64,000 nt of DNA. Origin: Halobaculum halobium. GTDB taxonomy: Archaea > Halobacteriota > Halobacteria > Halobacteriales > Haloferacaceae. Made by a program: the position numbers and the translations under genes. Below are positions 1 through 8,583 of the stretch, in pieces; position 1 is the stretch's first letter; each line of letters opens with the position of its first letter. The notes below the pieces were generated by a model. The model made no database searches, was not told the origin of the DNA, and was given only the letters and a program-made list of their open reading frames with translations. The stretch covers positions 62,001 through 126,000 of the forward strand of contig NZ_CP126160.1 of NCBI RefSeq assembly GCF_030127145.1. Direction: 5' to 3'.

Positions 1-3000
1 GCTTGAATCGCTGTTCTCGGAGCTCAGAGAGTTCTTTGCGGACATTCTCTTTCTGTTCGGCGTAATCGTAATCAAGTGCGTAATCTGGCTTGATGAGGAT
101 GTTCTCGAAGACATCCCTAAGCGAATATTGGTCGATAACTTGGGCAAGGCCATCTGCTACGAGGTATAGCGGGATCTCTGTCGAATCGTCACTGTGCTCG
201 TCGATTGCGCTCCGATAGATAGCGATCTGATTAGGCTTTTCCTCAGCAGTGGTTGGCGGTGACCACTGCGTTGATCGTCTCGAACTCGTACCTTCTGGGT
301 TCTCGATAATCCCGATTGGATTGTTGATGATCGCATTAAGCTGGTTGTAGACCGATCTATGGTCGGGCTCAGATACATCTGCATCGTATGCGGCTAGCAG
401 ATAGATTATCCGGGGCTTCAGTGTGGATTTGAGATCCTCTATCGCATCTTGTTCTTGCGCTGTTGGCTCGGACTCGTCTTCGGGAACTCCGAGGTCCGGT
501 TGTTCCGTCTCTGTTTGAATTCCAAACGGAGGTATTGGCCCATCGGGGGCACCCCCGAGCAGGTATGCAATGGCTCGTGCCTCTCGACTGGGCCGTTCGA
601 CGATCGCAATGGACTCGTCATTGGCGAACTGCTCGCGTGCATGCTGTGGGATTTGCTGCGTGTAGATTCGTAGCTCAGGCTCCTCGACTTGTGGGACGTC
701 CTCCTCAACGTGGAGGATGAGCGAGTCGTCGGCCCATCGGACCGGGAGTCGAACGCCAGTATGCCAGATATCTCGACGAATCCACTGGCGCTTGGGTTCC
801 TCATCAGTGAGTTTTCGACTGACTTGCGAGGTCGCCGTGAGCCGCCGTAACAATCCATAGGTGGGCACTGTATTCGACTGGGAATCCCATGTTGATTCCA
901 TCGCCGAAAGCGCTTGATGGTCGTATGTGCGATGTGTATCGGCAACCGCACGGCTGGTTAAGAACTCGTTGAGTCGATCGGCCGCTTGGGCCGGGGTTAG
1001 TCCATCAAGCGGCCGTGCACCAAGCATTGTCGGCAGCGATGCAATGTCGACGTTCGGCAGTTCTCCATCCGAATCGAACCGCGACTCGATGCTTGCGATA
1101 ATTTCGTCGAGATCGAGTCGTGGCAGATAGCTGGCCGCACCGCGTTGCTCATCGGCGGTGATCAGTGGCCTTGCTGTGTGAAGGTCCTCTGGCATCAACC
1201 CACCGGGCGGTTCCGCAGGATCGTCATCTGTATCTGGTTCCGTGACCGGCCAGAGTGCCGCATCCTGTAGTTGGACGACCCCGAGCGCTGGAATCGTGGC
1301 GTCGTGTGTATTCGGTTGGTGACTGTAATGCGTACCGTCACAGTACCAAGCAGTGTCTGTGATGGTCGCCGTGAGTTCTGGCCAGATAAGCGCCGTCGCA
1401 TCCCGAACTGCCTCCCGATGACCCCGGTCAGCGTCTGGATTGAGTTCCGTGAGATGCCACCACGTTGGGATCGCCAAGTCCTTGTTGTACTCCCACTCCT
1501 CAATATCGCAGTCTAACCAATCTTTTTGACAGCTACCCGAGTGGCCGGCACTGAACGCTGGATGGTGTTCTGAGCGCCAACTAATCGTTTGGTACCGCTC
1601 CAGCAGGTCTTCGGGTGGGGAAATCGGTGGATTGGCTTCGAACTCGGGATCGGCATCCGCGAGGGACTGTACTTCCGAGAGTGATAGCGCGCCCGTACGA
1701 CGGTCGTCGGTGCCTCGGCCAGGGAAGAGCCATCCCCAATCGATGTGGGGGCCGACCTGGACGCCCAGATGCAACAAGAAGTAGAGTTCCCACCGCTTGC
1801 GTTCTGCCTCTGAGAGGTCCATCTGTGCATGGATGGCCTCCCACTGCTCGTCACTGGGCGGCGCGAGGGTTGGGGTGTCCGTGGGTTCGAAGTCTTGGCG
1901 GCACTCGATTGCTGCGGCCCATCGTCGGAACTTCGCGGCCGGCTCGGCCTCACCATCATCAGTCCCGGAAAATGGATACTCGACGCCATTTTCACTTGCG
2001 AGCGAATCCGCAACGGCGCTGAATCTCTCCGCCCATTCGGGGCCGAACACCAGTCGCTCGGCTGGGAGTTGGTTGCCGTCGTCGGTCGGAAGCGGGATCG
2101 TCTGCACGTATCGTCGCTCGAGAAACGCATCGTAGTCCGTTGGGGTACCGGTGAGTGTATCATACGCGAAGACTTCCTCGACGTCGTCGAACTGCTTGTT
2201 GTGGAACGGCTGGGGGGTCACCCACTCGGCAGTTTGTCCGGCTGTGGATTGCTTGTATAGATCGGCTAGGTAGCCGACGACGTCTGGGTCGCCATTTTCG
2301 TCGCCCGAGAACCCACCCGCTTCGGCGCCGACACGGCGATAGAAAGCTGCTTGCCCTTCCAGCTCTCGGGTTCCCCAGCGTCGGTTATGCCGCTTGAGCG
2401 GGCCGACCCACTCGTTTTGATACGGAATGATATAGACCGGTAATTGTTGGGGTGGAGTGGGGAGTTCCGCCATGGATTGTTGTGACTCACCGGGCTCCTG
2501 GCGGCGGAAGACGATGCGTTCACTCCGTTGGCGGGATCCATCATCGGATTGCCCCTCGCTAGGCCTCGCGCGAACTAATCTGGTTACGGTTGCCTCCTCC
2601 GACTCAGTCGTCGATGTGCCTTCCTTGTGTTTCTCTGCCGGCAATAGGGGGACACCATGTCTACCGAGGCGGGTCGCTGCATCGACTTCTGCATCGTTTT
2701 CATCGTCGTCATCCGCATCTGCGCCGTGGCCGGCTAGCGCCTCCGCTATGGCCTCGAAGTACAGCTCTGCGTGGGTTGGCTGCTCGACAGTCACATGCCA
2801 CGCATCGAACCCACCATCCGGTGTGGTTGTACTGGCTCGTTTCCAGAAGTCACAGAGGACCGTCACGAGGTCATCCTCCGATGCATCTGCTGCAATCGTC
2901 TCGATAATCGTGGTCAACCCGATCTGGGAAAGGAACCCGTTGAACTGGGATTGGTCACTCGGCCCCGATTCGGGGAGGTCGGCTTTCCACGCTTTCCCAT

Positions 3001-4888
3001 TCGCGATGACCTCTGTAGCAGGGATCGGCGGCGCGGCATCCCGCCCACGCAATGCCTCGAAGGCTTCCAACCGCGTCGGGTCGAGCAGTGTCGCCGTCGG
3101 CTGCAACGGTTCCTGGGAGTCAGTCGGGACGATCGCGGTGTCTTGGAGTCGACTGAGGGTGTCAGCGATTCCATTTGCGAGCGATGTCTCGGCGTCAGTC
3201 TCGGCGACGTCGATGGGGGCAACAAGCCACGGCATCCACGATCGATATCCCGACGGTGGAGCGTGAGTTGCCTCGTTGCTTTGGATGAGGTCTTCGCTTA
3301 CGGTCGCGATGAGCGTCGGGAGCTCCTTGAGGAGCGTCTGGTTTTTTTCAGCAGTCGCGAGATGTTGGCGATCGAAACTCACCTCGAAGGGAGCATGAAT
3401 TACGAACGGGAACGGCGTCGAAACATCCGAAATTGGGTAGTAAAGGTGGAGAGGTTCTGGCGTTGGTTCCCAATCGGCTGCCTCGGGGCGCGGCTGTTCC
3501 AGCAGGATATCTATCGTTGCCGATTCGGCGTCGATGTCGCGGTCCTCATCCGTCAACCACTGATGGACCTCTGGGGTCAGTGTCTGTGAGTATCGAAGGA
3601 ACTCTCGCTCATGGGTGGTTGTGCCGGCAGTAGTGGTCGTTTCCTCTGTGACTGTATGCGGAATTCGGGAGAGTTCGGGATCATCGCCGATGGACGACTG
3701 GTGGGTACTGTCGGTCTCGATAGTCACTTCCCGGCGGTCACTAATCTCAAGCGAACCGGTTTCCTCGGTGTCATCGCCCTCGAGTTTGAGGAAATCGATT
3801 TCGTCGAGTTCCCCAAGGAGGACTAGCGTTGACGCAGAGAGGTCGGTACACTCATCCCAGAATTGCGCTTGGGGTGTCTTGTCGCTGGACAGTCCGCCAA
3901 CGTTTGCGCTTCGCCGGTTAGTCTCAAAGGCGTCGACGATATCGCGACCACTTTCGGCGAGTGCGTTTTGAACAGAATCGAGCAACCCGGTCCATTCCGG
4001 GTCATCATAATCAAGCCGGACGACCGTCTGGTAAGTGTCGGCATGGTCCTCGAGCCATTTGTTGTCCGGCGTTGCGGTTGATGAAGAGGATTGACCTGTC
4101 TTGAGGAGGGCGTCAACGAGCCGGCCTGTTGCATCTGACTCCTCGCGGTCGGTACTGATGAGGAATGGGTACCGGAATAAAGAGAGTCGAGGCAAATCGG
4201 TGAGGAACTCGCTTGGCGCTGGCGGCGCCTGCTCCTCGGTCGACTCCCGCTCAGCGATGGTGTCGATATCCGGCGTTGATGGGAGTCTCGACCATGCTTC
4301 TTCATCTAGGATTTCGTCGAGAATAGACTGATACGACTCGATGACGGAACTCTCGACATCGAGTTCATTTCTGAGATTTGTCTTGAGGTAATGGTCGTAC
4401 CCTGCTAACAGCATCTGGCCCGCGCGATAGCGAGAGAACTGCGCCGAGAGCTGATCGTCATCGACGACCGAATGGACGGAAAACCGCTCACTCAGCTGGA
4501 GTAACGATTTGAGACCAACCCCTTTCTCACCGATCGAGTCGCTGTTGTCGAGTTTCTCCGATCGGCCGAGTCCAGTGACCGCCTCGAACACATCATCATC
4601 GTCGAGTTCAAACGGCCGACCAGTGTTCGCGATGAGTAAGGATTCTGGGCCGACGATAACAGCCACTCGTCCGTCATCGTCGGATCCGTCGCGAATCGCG
4701 TCCCGCGCATTCTGGATGAGTTCCAAAACCGTCCGACTCTCGTGCGTGGAGGCGACGACTTGATTGCCGACGCCAAGATCCGCCTCCTTGCTCCATCGGC
4801 TTTCGTTCGTTAATGCACCGAGGAGGTCTTGATGTTCAGTGCGACATAATTCTTCGACCGTCTGCTTTGGGGACCCTGAGCCACTCAC
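1..4888 (-). CDS. Giant GHKL/sacsin-type ATPase protein, 3' end outside window
   Basis: The minus-strand frame reads from a GTG at 4886-4888 to the window edge with no stop seen, so at least 1,629 residues. The N-terminus has a GHKL (Hsp90/MutL/histidine-kinase) ATP-binding fold: N-box ELIQNARDAI with E56, N60 and D63, a G1-like IANTGRPF near residue 88, and the G2 loop SIGEKGVGLKS near 118-128. This spacing matches the 'sacsin N-terminal ATP-binding-like' family. The remaining roughly 1,400 residues are acidic and without a motif I recognise; residues around 840 (YIIPYQNEWVGPL) look well structured. It has no same-strand neighbour in the window. Large proteins with this ATPase occur in prokaryotic defence islands, so a defence role is inferred from context only. 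Plus-strand frames lying over it are antisense shadows. Confidence 0.8.
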   Translation of the reverse strand, partial: MSGSGSPKQTVEELCRTEHQDLLGALTNESRWSKEADLGVGNQVVASTHESRTVLELIQNARDAIRDGSDDDGRVAVIVGPESLLIANTGRPFELDDDDVFEAVTGLGRSEKLDNSDSIGEKGVGLKSLLQLSERFSVHSVVDDDQLSAQFSRYRAGQMLLAGYDHYLKTNLRNELDVESSVIESYQSILDEILDEEAWSRLPSTPDIDTIAERESTEEQAPPAPSEFLTDLPRLSLFRYPFLISTDREESDATGRLVDALLKTGQSSSSTATPDNKWLEDHADTYQTVVRLDYDDPEWTGLLDSVQNALAESGRDIVDAFETNRRSANVGGLSSDKTPQAQFWDECTDLSASTLVLLGELDEIDFLKLEGDDTEETGSLEISDRREVTIETDSTHQSSIGDDPELSRIPHTVTEETTTTAGTTTHEREFLRYSQTLTPEVHQWLTDEDRDIDAESATIDILLEQPRPEAADWEPTPEPLHLYYPISDVSTPFPFVIHAPFEVSFDRQHLATAEKNQTLLKELPTLIATVSEDLIQSNEATHAPPSGYRSWMPWLVAPIDVAETDAETSLANGIADTLSRLQDTAIVPTDSQEPLQPTATLLDPTRLEAFEALRGRDAAPPIPATEVIANGKAWKADLPESGPSDQSQFNGFLSQIGLTTIIETIAADASEDDLVTVLCDFWKRASTTTPDGGFDAWHVTVEQPTHAELYFEAIAEALAGHGADADDDDENDAEVDAATRLGRHGVPLLPAEKHKEGTSTTESEEATVTRLVRARPSEGQSDDGSRQRSERIVFRRQEPGESQQSMAELPTPPQQLPVYIIPYQNEWVGPLKRHNRRWGTRELEGQAAFYRRVGAEAGGFSGDENGDPDVVGYLADLYKQSTAGQTAEWVTPQPFHNKQFDDVEEVFAYDTLTGTPTDYDAFLERRYVQTIPLPTDDGNQLPAERLVFGPEWAERFSAVADSLASENGVEYPFSGTDDGEAEPAAKFRRWAAAIECRQDFEPTDTPTLAPPSDEQWEAIHAQMDLSEAERKRWELYFLLHLGVQVGPHIDWGWLFPGRGTDDRRTGALSLSEVQSLADADPEFEANPPISPPEDLLERYQTISWRSEHHPAFSAGHSGSCQKDWLDCDIEEWEYNKDLAIPTWWHLTELNPDADRGHREAVRDATALIWPELTATITDTAWYCDGTHYSHQPNTHDATIPALGVVQLQDAALWPVTEPDTDDDPAEPPGGLMPEDLHTARPLITADEQRGAASYLPRLDLDEIIASIESRFDSDGELPNVDIASLPTMLGARPLDGLTPAQAADRLNEFLTSRAVADTHRTYDHQALSAMESTWDSQSNTVPTYGLLRRLTATSQVSRKLTDEEPKRQWIRRDIWHTGVRLPVRWADDSLILHVEEDVPQVEEPELRIYTQQIPQHAREQFANDESIAIVERPSREARAIAYLLGGAPDGPIPPFGIQTETEQPDLGVPEDESEPTAQEQDAIEDLKSTLKPRIIYLLAAYDADVSEPDHRSVYNQLNAIINNPIGIIENPEGTSSRRSTQWSPPTTAEEKPNQIAIYRSAIDEHSDDSTEIPLYLVADGLAQVIDQYSLRDVFENILIKPDYALDYDYAEQKENVRKELSELREQRFK

Positions 4889-4926
4889 TGAAACTCTAAA
4901 CCTGTAGCCTGTGCGGTCTTTCCCCA

Positions 4927-4938
4927 CTTAAATAAAAG
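4927..4938 (-). promoter_or_regulatory. TATA-like box of the giant ATPase gene
   Basis: Read on the minus strand this is CTTTTATTTAAG, 39-50 nt upstream of the GTG start at 4888. A transcription start about 26 nt downstream would leave a leader of under 20 nt. Confidence 0.45.
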
Positions 4939-4984
4939 GTAGGGTCGATACGCCTTGTTGTACGAGTCCGGCTCCTTCGCCCTC

Positions 4985-5101
4985 CCGTCAAACTACAACC
5001 AGGAACGACCGAACCAAGCTCTCAACGGAGGAAATCCAGCTGAGGAGGTGCTGAACCAGACAGTAACTTTCACTCCTGTAGTTCAGGGGTCACAACGTTG
5101 A
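4985..5101 (+). pseudogene. C-terminal remnant of an rve-type transposase
   Basis: The frame ends at TGA 5099-5101 and reads YNQERPNQALNGGNPAEEVL from 4994. This is the signature C-terminal end of integrase-core (rve_3) transposases of IS3/IS481-like elements, normally of the form YNxxRPHxALxxxTPxE. No start or catalytic DDE region is present: the same frame meets a TAG at 4940-4942. What is left is only the last few dozen residues. It lies between the giant ATPase gene and the partition genes and so marks a past insertion at the module border. No terminal inverted repeats were found. Confidence 0.65.
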
Positions 5102-5120
5102 TCTCCTTTCGTTGAATCCA

Positions 5121-5144
5121 AGACTCAGTGATTCATTGATCACC
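5121..5144. repeat. Outlying cluster of three abutting octamers
   Basis: AGACTCAG-TGATTCAT-TGATCACC at 5121-5128, 5129-5136 and 5137-5144 follows the octamer pattern of the array at 6511-6897. It spans the stop codon of the ParA-partner gene, so the last codons of that gene double as a candidate binding site at the far end of the par operon. Confidence 0.55.
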
Positions 5145-5585
5145 GTCTTCTTTTGCTAGTTCGCGGATCTTTTCCTTCGTCTCTTCGCGGTGCTCGCCGA
5201 ACGCCACTTCGAAAATCCCCCGGTAGAAGTGCTTGTTCTTCTCGAGCGTGACGTCCTCTCGCTTCAACTGTTTCTTCAGCCGCGTGAATGTGACCTCGAT
5301 ATCCTCGCTCTGTTCCGGTTCAACGTATATTGTGGCTGAGTCCCAGTCCTCGCGGATGTTCAATGGTTCATCATCCGTTTCTGTTGCCTCCTCAGTGGGA
5401 GACTTAGTATCCGCCGAGCCAGCACCCTTCCCCTGACCTGATTGCTCTTCTGTGGCGGCTCCAGGTTCACGGTCTTGTCTCTCTGTTTCCGATGTCGCCT
5501 CTGCTGTCTCGTCGCTGCCGGCGACTTCTTCGTCTTCTGCTTCCTCTGATGGGTCCTCAAATCGCTCGTCCATTCCTCGGGGCAT
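5133..5585 (-). CDS. Acidic ParA-partner protein, probable DNA-binding adaptor
   Basis: This 150-residue protein begins 2 nt after the ParA stop, so the two are co-transcribed. Residues 1 to about 95 are low-complexity and rich in Glu, Asp, Ser and Thr (a disordered acidic tail). The C-terminal 55 residues are predicted structured: SATIYVEPEQSEDIEVTF begins like the beta strand of a ribbon-helix-helix protein and is followed by helices (LKKQLKRED, KNKHFYRGIFEVAF). Type Ib partition loci use small RHH partners that bind operator/centromere repeats and stimulate ParA; position and size fit that role. It would be the natural ligand of the flanking octamers. RHH assignment is inferred. ATG at 5583-5585; a second Met lies four codons in. 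Confidence 0.65.
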   Translation of the reverse strand: MPRGMDERFEDPSEEAEDEEVAGSDETAEATSETERQDREPGAATEEQSGQGKGAGSADTKSPTEEATETDDEPLNIREDWDSATIYVEPEQSEDIEVTFTRLKKQLKREDVTLEKNKHFYRGIFEVAFGEHREETKEKIRELAKEDGDQ

Positions 5586-5587
5586 AC

Positions 5588-6499
5588 TTACACCTCCACC
5601 TGCGTTTTGTCGAACGCCCGTTCCATTGTTTCAGCAACCTCCAAGAAAAGATCGCGCTCAACTTGCTGATCGTTCGCGTCCTCCCATTCGAAAATATCGC
5701 AGCCGTTGTCCCACGCGCGCTGTATCGCTACCCGCATTGGAAGTTTGAAAATCGGCGCTAGTGATGCATATGACTCGTCAAATGCCTCCAGGAACTTCTG
5801 TGACTGACCATCGTCTCTGTACATGTTTGCCAGCAGTCCCACGATCGCAATCTCGATCTGTTGGTTGTCCTCGATGGATTCCAGCTGATCCCAGAGATCG
5901 TCTAGAGCATCCCGGGATGTCGCTTGGGTTTGCGCAGCCAGGAAGACGTTTTGCGCCGCGATGAACGCTGCATCTGTCAGGACCGAGAGATCAGGGGGGC
6001 AGTCGATCAAAATAAAATCGTAGTCGTAGCCGTCGTCGACCAACTCTTCGAGAGCAACTTTCAACGAGAGACGAGCGCCTGCGTCGTCCATCCAATCCCG
6101 GGCAAGCCCCATGTCCTTGTGGCTCGGTACGAGATCGAAATTCAGGTGTTCGTAATCGTCGCTGTGGATCATGATTTCTGAAAGAGTCGTGTCGTCCGTG
6201 CGCGGATTGTCGACGAGGACGTCGAGAAGATTTGCATCATCCGTAGCGAGCGTATTTGGAATGTCGTTCTTCGGGCTTGATGGATCGTTGTCATCGCCCG
6301 GACCCAGTCCAAGCCCTTTCGTCATGTCGGCCTGTGGGTCCATATCGATCGCAAGAACATCGTGATCTCGCGAGGCTAGTGCCGCTGCACTGTTTATTGT
6401 CGCCGTTGTCTTCCCAGTCCCACCCTTCTGATTACCGAAGGCGATCGTGGGAATGCCAGTCGATGGTGTGACGCCCCAGCCACGAGGTGACTCGGTCAT
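5588..6499 (-). CDS. parA: ParA-family partition ATPase
   Basis: The 303-residue protein has a deviant Walker A motif (NQKGGTGKTTATINSAAALA, residues about 27-46), the ParA signature DMDPQADMTKGLG near residue 54-66, and the Walker B-like ILIDCPPDLSVL around 160-171. It lacks an N-terminal HTH, as in compact type Ib ParAs. ParA dimers bind DNA nonspecifically and, with a partner on the centromere, position plasmid copies. It leads a two-gene operon with the acidic partner at 5133-5585. Octamers at 6511-6526 lie directly upstream of its start, which suggests autoregulation by the partner. It indicates a low-copy replicon, or one that was independent before integration. Confidence 0.93.
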   Translation of the reverse strand: MTESPRGWGVTPSTGIPTIAFGNQKGGTGKTTATINSAAALASRDHDVLAIDMDPQADMTKGLGLGPGDDNDPSSPKNDIPNTLATDDANLLDVLVDNPRTDDTTLSEIMIHSDDYEHLNFDLVPSHKDMGLARDWMDDAGARLSLKVALEELVDDGYDYDFILIDCPPDLSVLTDAAFIAAQNVFLAAQTQATSRDALDDLWDQLESIEDNQQIEIAIVGLLANMYRDDGQSQKFLEAFDESYASLAPIFKLPMRVAIQRAWDNGCDIFEWEDANDQQVERDLFLEVAETMERAFDKTQVEV

Positions 6500-6510
6500 A
6501 GTACGATCAT

Positions 6511-6897
6511 TGATTCAATGACTCATAAATCCACGTCAGACATCTAATCCCGCTCTGGGAATGGTAAAGTGCTGTATTCCGCGGTATAAACCGCTAACAG
6601 GCGCTTATGGCGTTGTACTTAGTGAAAATCAAAGAATCACTGATTCATTGAGTCAACACATTCTGGAATCCTCGCTTGTTGATTCCTCGGGGACTGGAGC
6701 TTGCTACTGGCAGTTACTGAATCAGTGACTCTGTACTTCTCGTGGTAGGTGATTCATTGAATCTCTATCTCTTTGACTCACTGATTCATTGATTTAGTGC
6801 TTCACATATTCTCAGCGCTCCTCTATGATTCACTGAATCCTAAAATCAACCACTCAATAACTCTTTGATTCACTGATTCACTGACTCTGTGATTCAC
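6511..6897. repeat. Clusters of abutting TGANTCAY octamers (candidate centromere/operator)
   Basis: Eight-bp units following TGATTCAC/T abut in clusters: 6511-6526 (2 units), 6633-6656 (3), 6718-6733 (2), 6750-6765 (2), 6774-6797 (3), 6826-6841 (2) and 6866-6897 (4). Most units are TGATTCAC, TGATTCAT, TGACTCAC or TGAATCxx; the last class is close to the reverse complement of TGATTCA, so both orientations abut. A single TGATTCCT lies at 6680-6687. The array fills the non-coding region upstream of parA. The arrangement resembles the abutting heptads bound by the RHH protein omega of streptococcal plasmids. It could alternatively be origin iterons; no replication initiator is visible in the window. 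Confidence 0.8.
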
Positions 6898-6958
6898 TGA
6901 GCTATGTCCTCAACCGTTCACCGGATAACAGACACGGATGAGATCGCTCTGGCGTCAG

Positions 6959-8266
6959 TCACTCCTCCCCGAAGGCGGCAGCTAGCTGGTCCCGCATATA
7001 CTCTCGACGAAGCTTCCGAGCCCGCGAATCTGAGAGGTAATTTTGCAATACGACGTCGGCACTCGCGCTTCCTTGCTCGGCCGCGATCTCGTCAAGGCTA
7101 CCGAGGACGACGTCGAGTGACGAGGAATAGGCGTCATACCAAAATCGTCGCCCCATCTTTGGCGAGGGTGATGCACCACCAATCTCGTCAGGGAGTCCGG
7201 CTTGGTCAGCGAGCTGTGTGAAGCGGTTCCAGACTGTCCACCGGGAAATCGAGTCGCCTGAGGCGTGTGGCGACGGAAATAGATAGCCATCCCAGTCCTC
7301 GTAATCGGCGAACATCGCGAGGCGGTCCTCGAGTACCTCTTTACCGAAGAGGAGAGATACCTCGCCGGGCCCGTTCTTCCGCTCCTCGAACGTAATATAC
7401 GGGATTTCGTCGGTAGAGACGTCGAGGACGAACTGACGCGCTCGTAGGCTAGCCACCTCATTCGGACGTAGACCCCATGCACACAGGGCGAGTACCAGAA
7501 GGCGATCCTCCTGGTCGTCTGCCGCCTTGTAGAGTGCGCGAACGTGCTCGGTTGCGAGACATGGTGTATCCGTGTCATCGTCATTACCGTTCGACCAGTC
7601 GAACTCGTCGTCGAGGCCGTCCGCGGGATTCACCGCTGCCCATTTCCGTCGCACCAGATGCGCATACCAGTTCGAAACCGCGAGATGAATCCGGCGTTTG
7701 GTTTGCCCACCGTCGAGATCCGCGTGCAGGCGGTCGAACGCTGCCCAACACGCATCGACTGCTTTGTAGGCTGGGATATCACCATCCCGAGCAACGGGGG
7801 TCACGAGGTCATCGGTGTCATTTTCCTCGCAGTAGGCGGCGACATAGCGGTTCAATCGGTAGCGGAGAGTATCGATTGACGAGTCTGCAAGGCCCTTGCG
7901 CTCTCGCCGTGACGTGAGGAAGGACTCGAGTGCCTCGATCGTCCGTTCGTGATTGGTTGCCCAGTCGTAGCCCGATTCTACGGCGTCGAGCTCGAGGTCC
8001 TCGCGCCAAAACTCCGCGAAGGTCCTGTCGTGATACTCCCGTAGGGCGTAAAGGAGCGGTCGGAAGCCGTGGTCGCGGAGCCAGCTGTGTGTCGGTTTCT
8101 CTCGTTTTGGATCGAGCCCGTCTGTCTCCATCACCGGAGCGACGACAGCCCAGTACGCGTCGACGAGCTCCTCGAGTTCGAGGAGGGTCCACGAGATGTC
8201 GTCGACGTCCTCCCAGTCCCGATCGATTTCTGGTGTCGTTGCGTCGCTCACTGTGTTGGCCTCCAC
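6959..8266 (-). CDS. Tyrosine-recombinase (integrase-like) protein
   Basis: About 435 residues from GTG 8264-8266; another GTG five codons in is possible. The N-terminal half is helical and resembles a SAM-like core-binding region. The C-terminal half keeps the catalytic-fold landmarks: CAWGLRPNEVASL (first Arg), FEERKNGPGE (beta-hairpin Lys), PKMGRRFWYDAYSSSL at the position of box II, and VVLQNYLSDSRARKLRREY with a candidate Tyr nucleophile. Box II lacks the usual His-x-x-Arg, so catalysis may be altered. Haloarchaeal plasmids and integrated elements commonly carry such proteins near ParA. Its 3' end faces the octamer array; no att site was identified. Confidence 0.8.
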   Translation of the reverse strand: MEANTVSDATTPEIDRDWEDVDDISWTLLELEELVDAYWAVVAPVMETDGLDPKREKPTHSWLRDHGFRPLLYALREYHDRTFAEFWREDLELDAVESGYDWATNHERTIEALESFLTSRRERKGLADSSIDTLRYRLNRYVAAYCEENDTDDLVTPVARDGDIPAYKAVDACWAAFDRLHADLDGGQTKRRIHLAVSNWYAHLVRRKWAAVNPADGLDDEFDWSNGNDDDTDTPCLATEHVRALYKAADDQEDRLLVLALCAWGLRPNEVASLRARQFVLDVSTDEIPYITFEERKNGPGEVSLLFGKEVLEDRLAMFADYEDWDGYLFPSPHASGDSISRWTVWNRFTQLADQAGLPDEIGGASPSPKMGRRFWYDAYSSSLDVVLGSLDEIAAEQGSASADVVLQNYLSDSRARKLRREYMRDQLAAAFGEE

Positions 8267-8308
8267 GGTGTCCGCTGTTCGAGGCTATGACTCGGCGAGA
8301 GAACCCTC

Positions 8309-8319
8309 ACTGAGTCAGT
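8309..8319. promoter_or_regulatory. Palindrome upstream of the integrase
   Basis: ACTGA-G-TCAGT, a perfect 5-bp-arm palindrome 43-53 bp upstream of the integrase start. Its core TGAGTCA matches the octamer half-site of the par array, so it may be an isolated site for the same protein. Confidence 0.35.
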
Positions 8320-8391
8320 TCTCAATTCTAAGCCTGCCATTTTTGGTTGGTAGCGCGTTTATCACAGATAGAATATAGATTTTGGGGACAA

Positions 8392-8410
8392 ACAGACTGT
8401 TGGAGTCTGT
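8392..8410. promoter_or_regulatory. Hairpin/operator between divergent genes
   Basis: ACAGACT-GTTGG-AGTCTGT, with 7-bp perfect arms and a 5-nt spacer, in the region between the minus-strand integrase and the plus-strand gene at 8584. No T-run follows, so an operator is more likely than a terminator. The rest of 8267-8583 shows only AT-rich promoter-like stretches. Confidence 0.4.
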
Positions 8411-8583
8411 GTGAAAACCGAAAATAGATGCTTGGTCACCCGGTCTCACTGTAAATCTTATATCGCTATATGGAGTTCGAGAGGGGTGGTCGGTATACCT
8501 TATCTCGAATTCTTTTATGTACGGCCAACTATCCTTGGTTATTGACAGCCCTCTGTGTTGGGCCTGAAAGCACCACCAACACC

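Noticed and set aside
439-4331. Many open frames on both strands, e.g. 2457-3266 and 2771-3589 on the plus strand
   Set aside because: They lie over one uninterrupted minus-strand frame with clear GHKL motifs; their translations are rich in Arg/Ser and lack haloarchaeal acidic composition.
6511-6897. CRISPR array
   Set aside because: Repeats are 8 bp and abut without unique spacers; no cas genes are present.
8470-8583. Upstream ATG extending the membrane protein by 38 residues
   Set aside because: The added segment is not acidic, interrupts the expected promoter region, and no TATA box is at the right distance from 8470.
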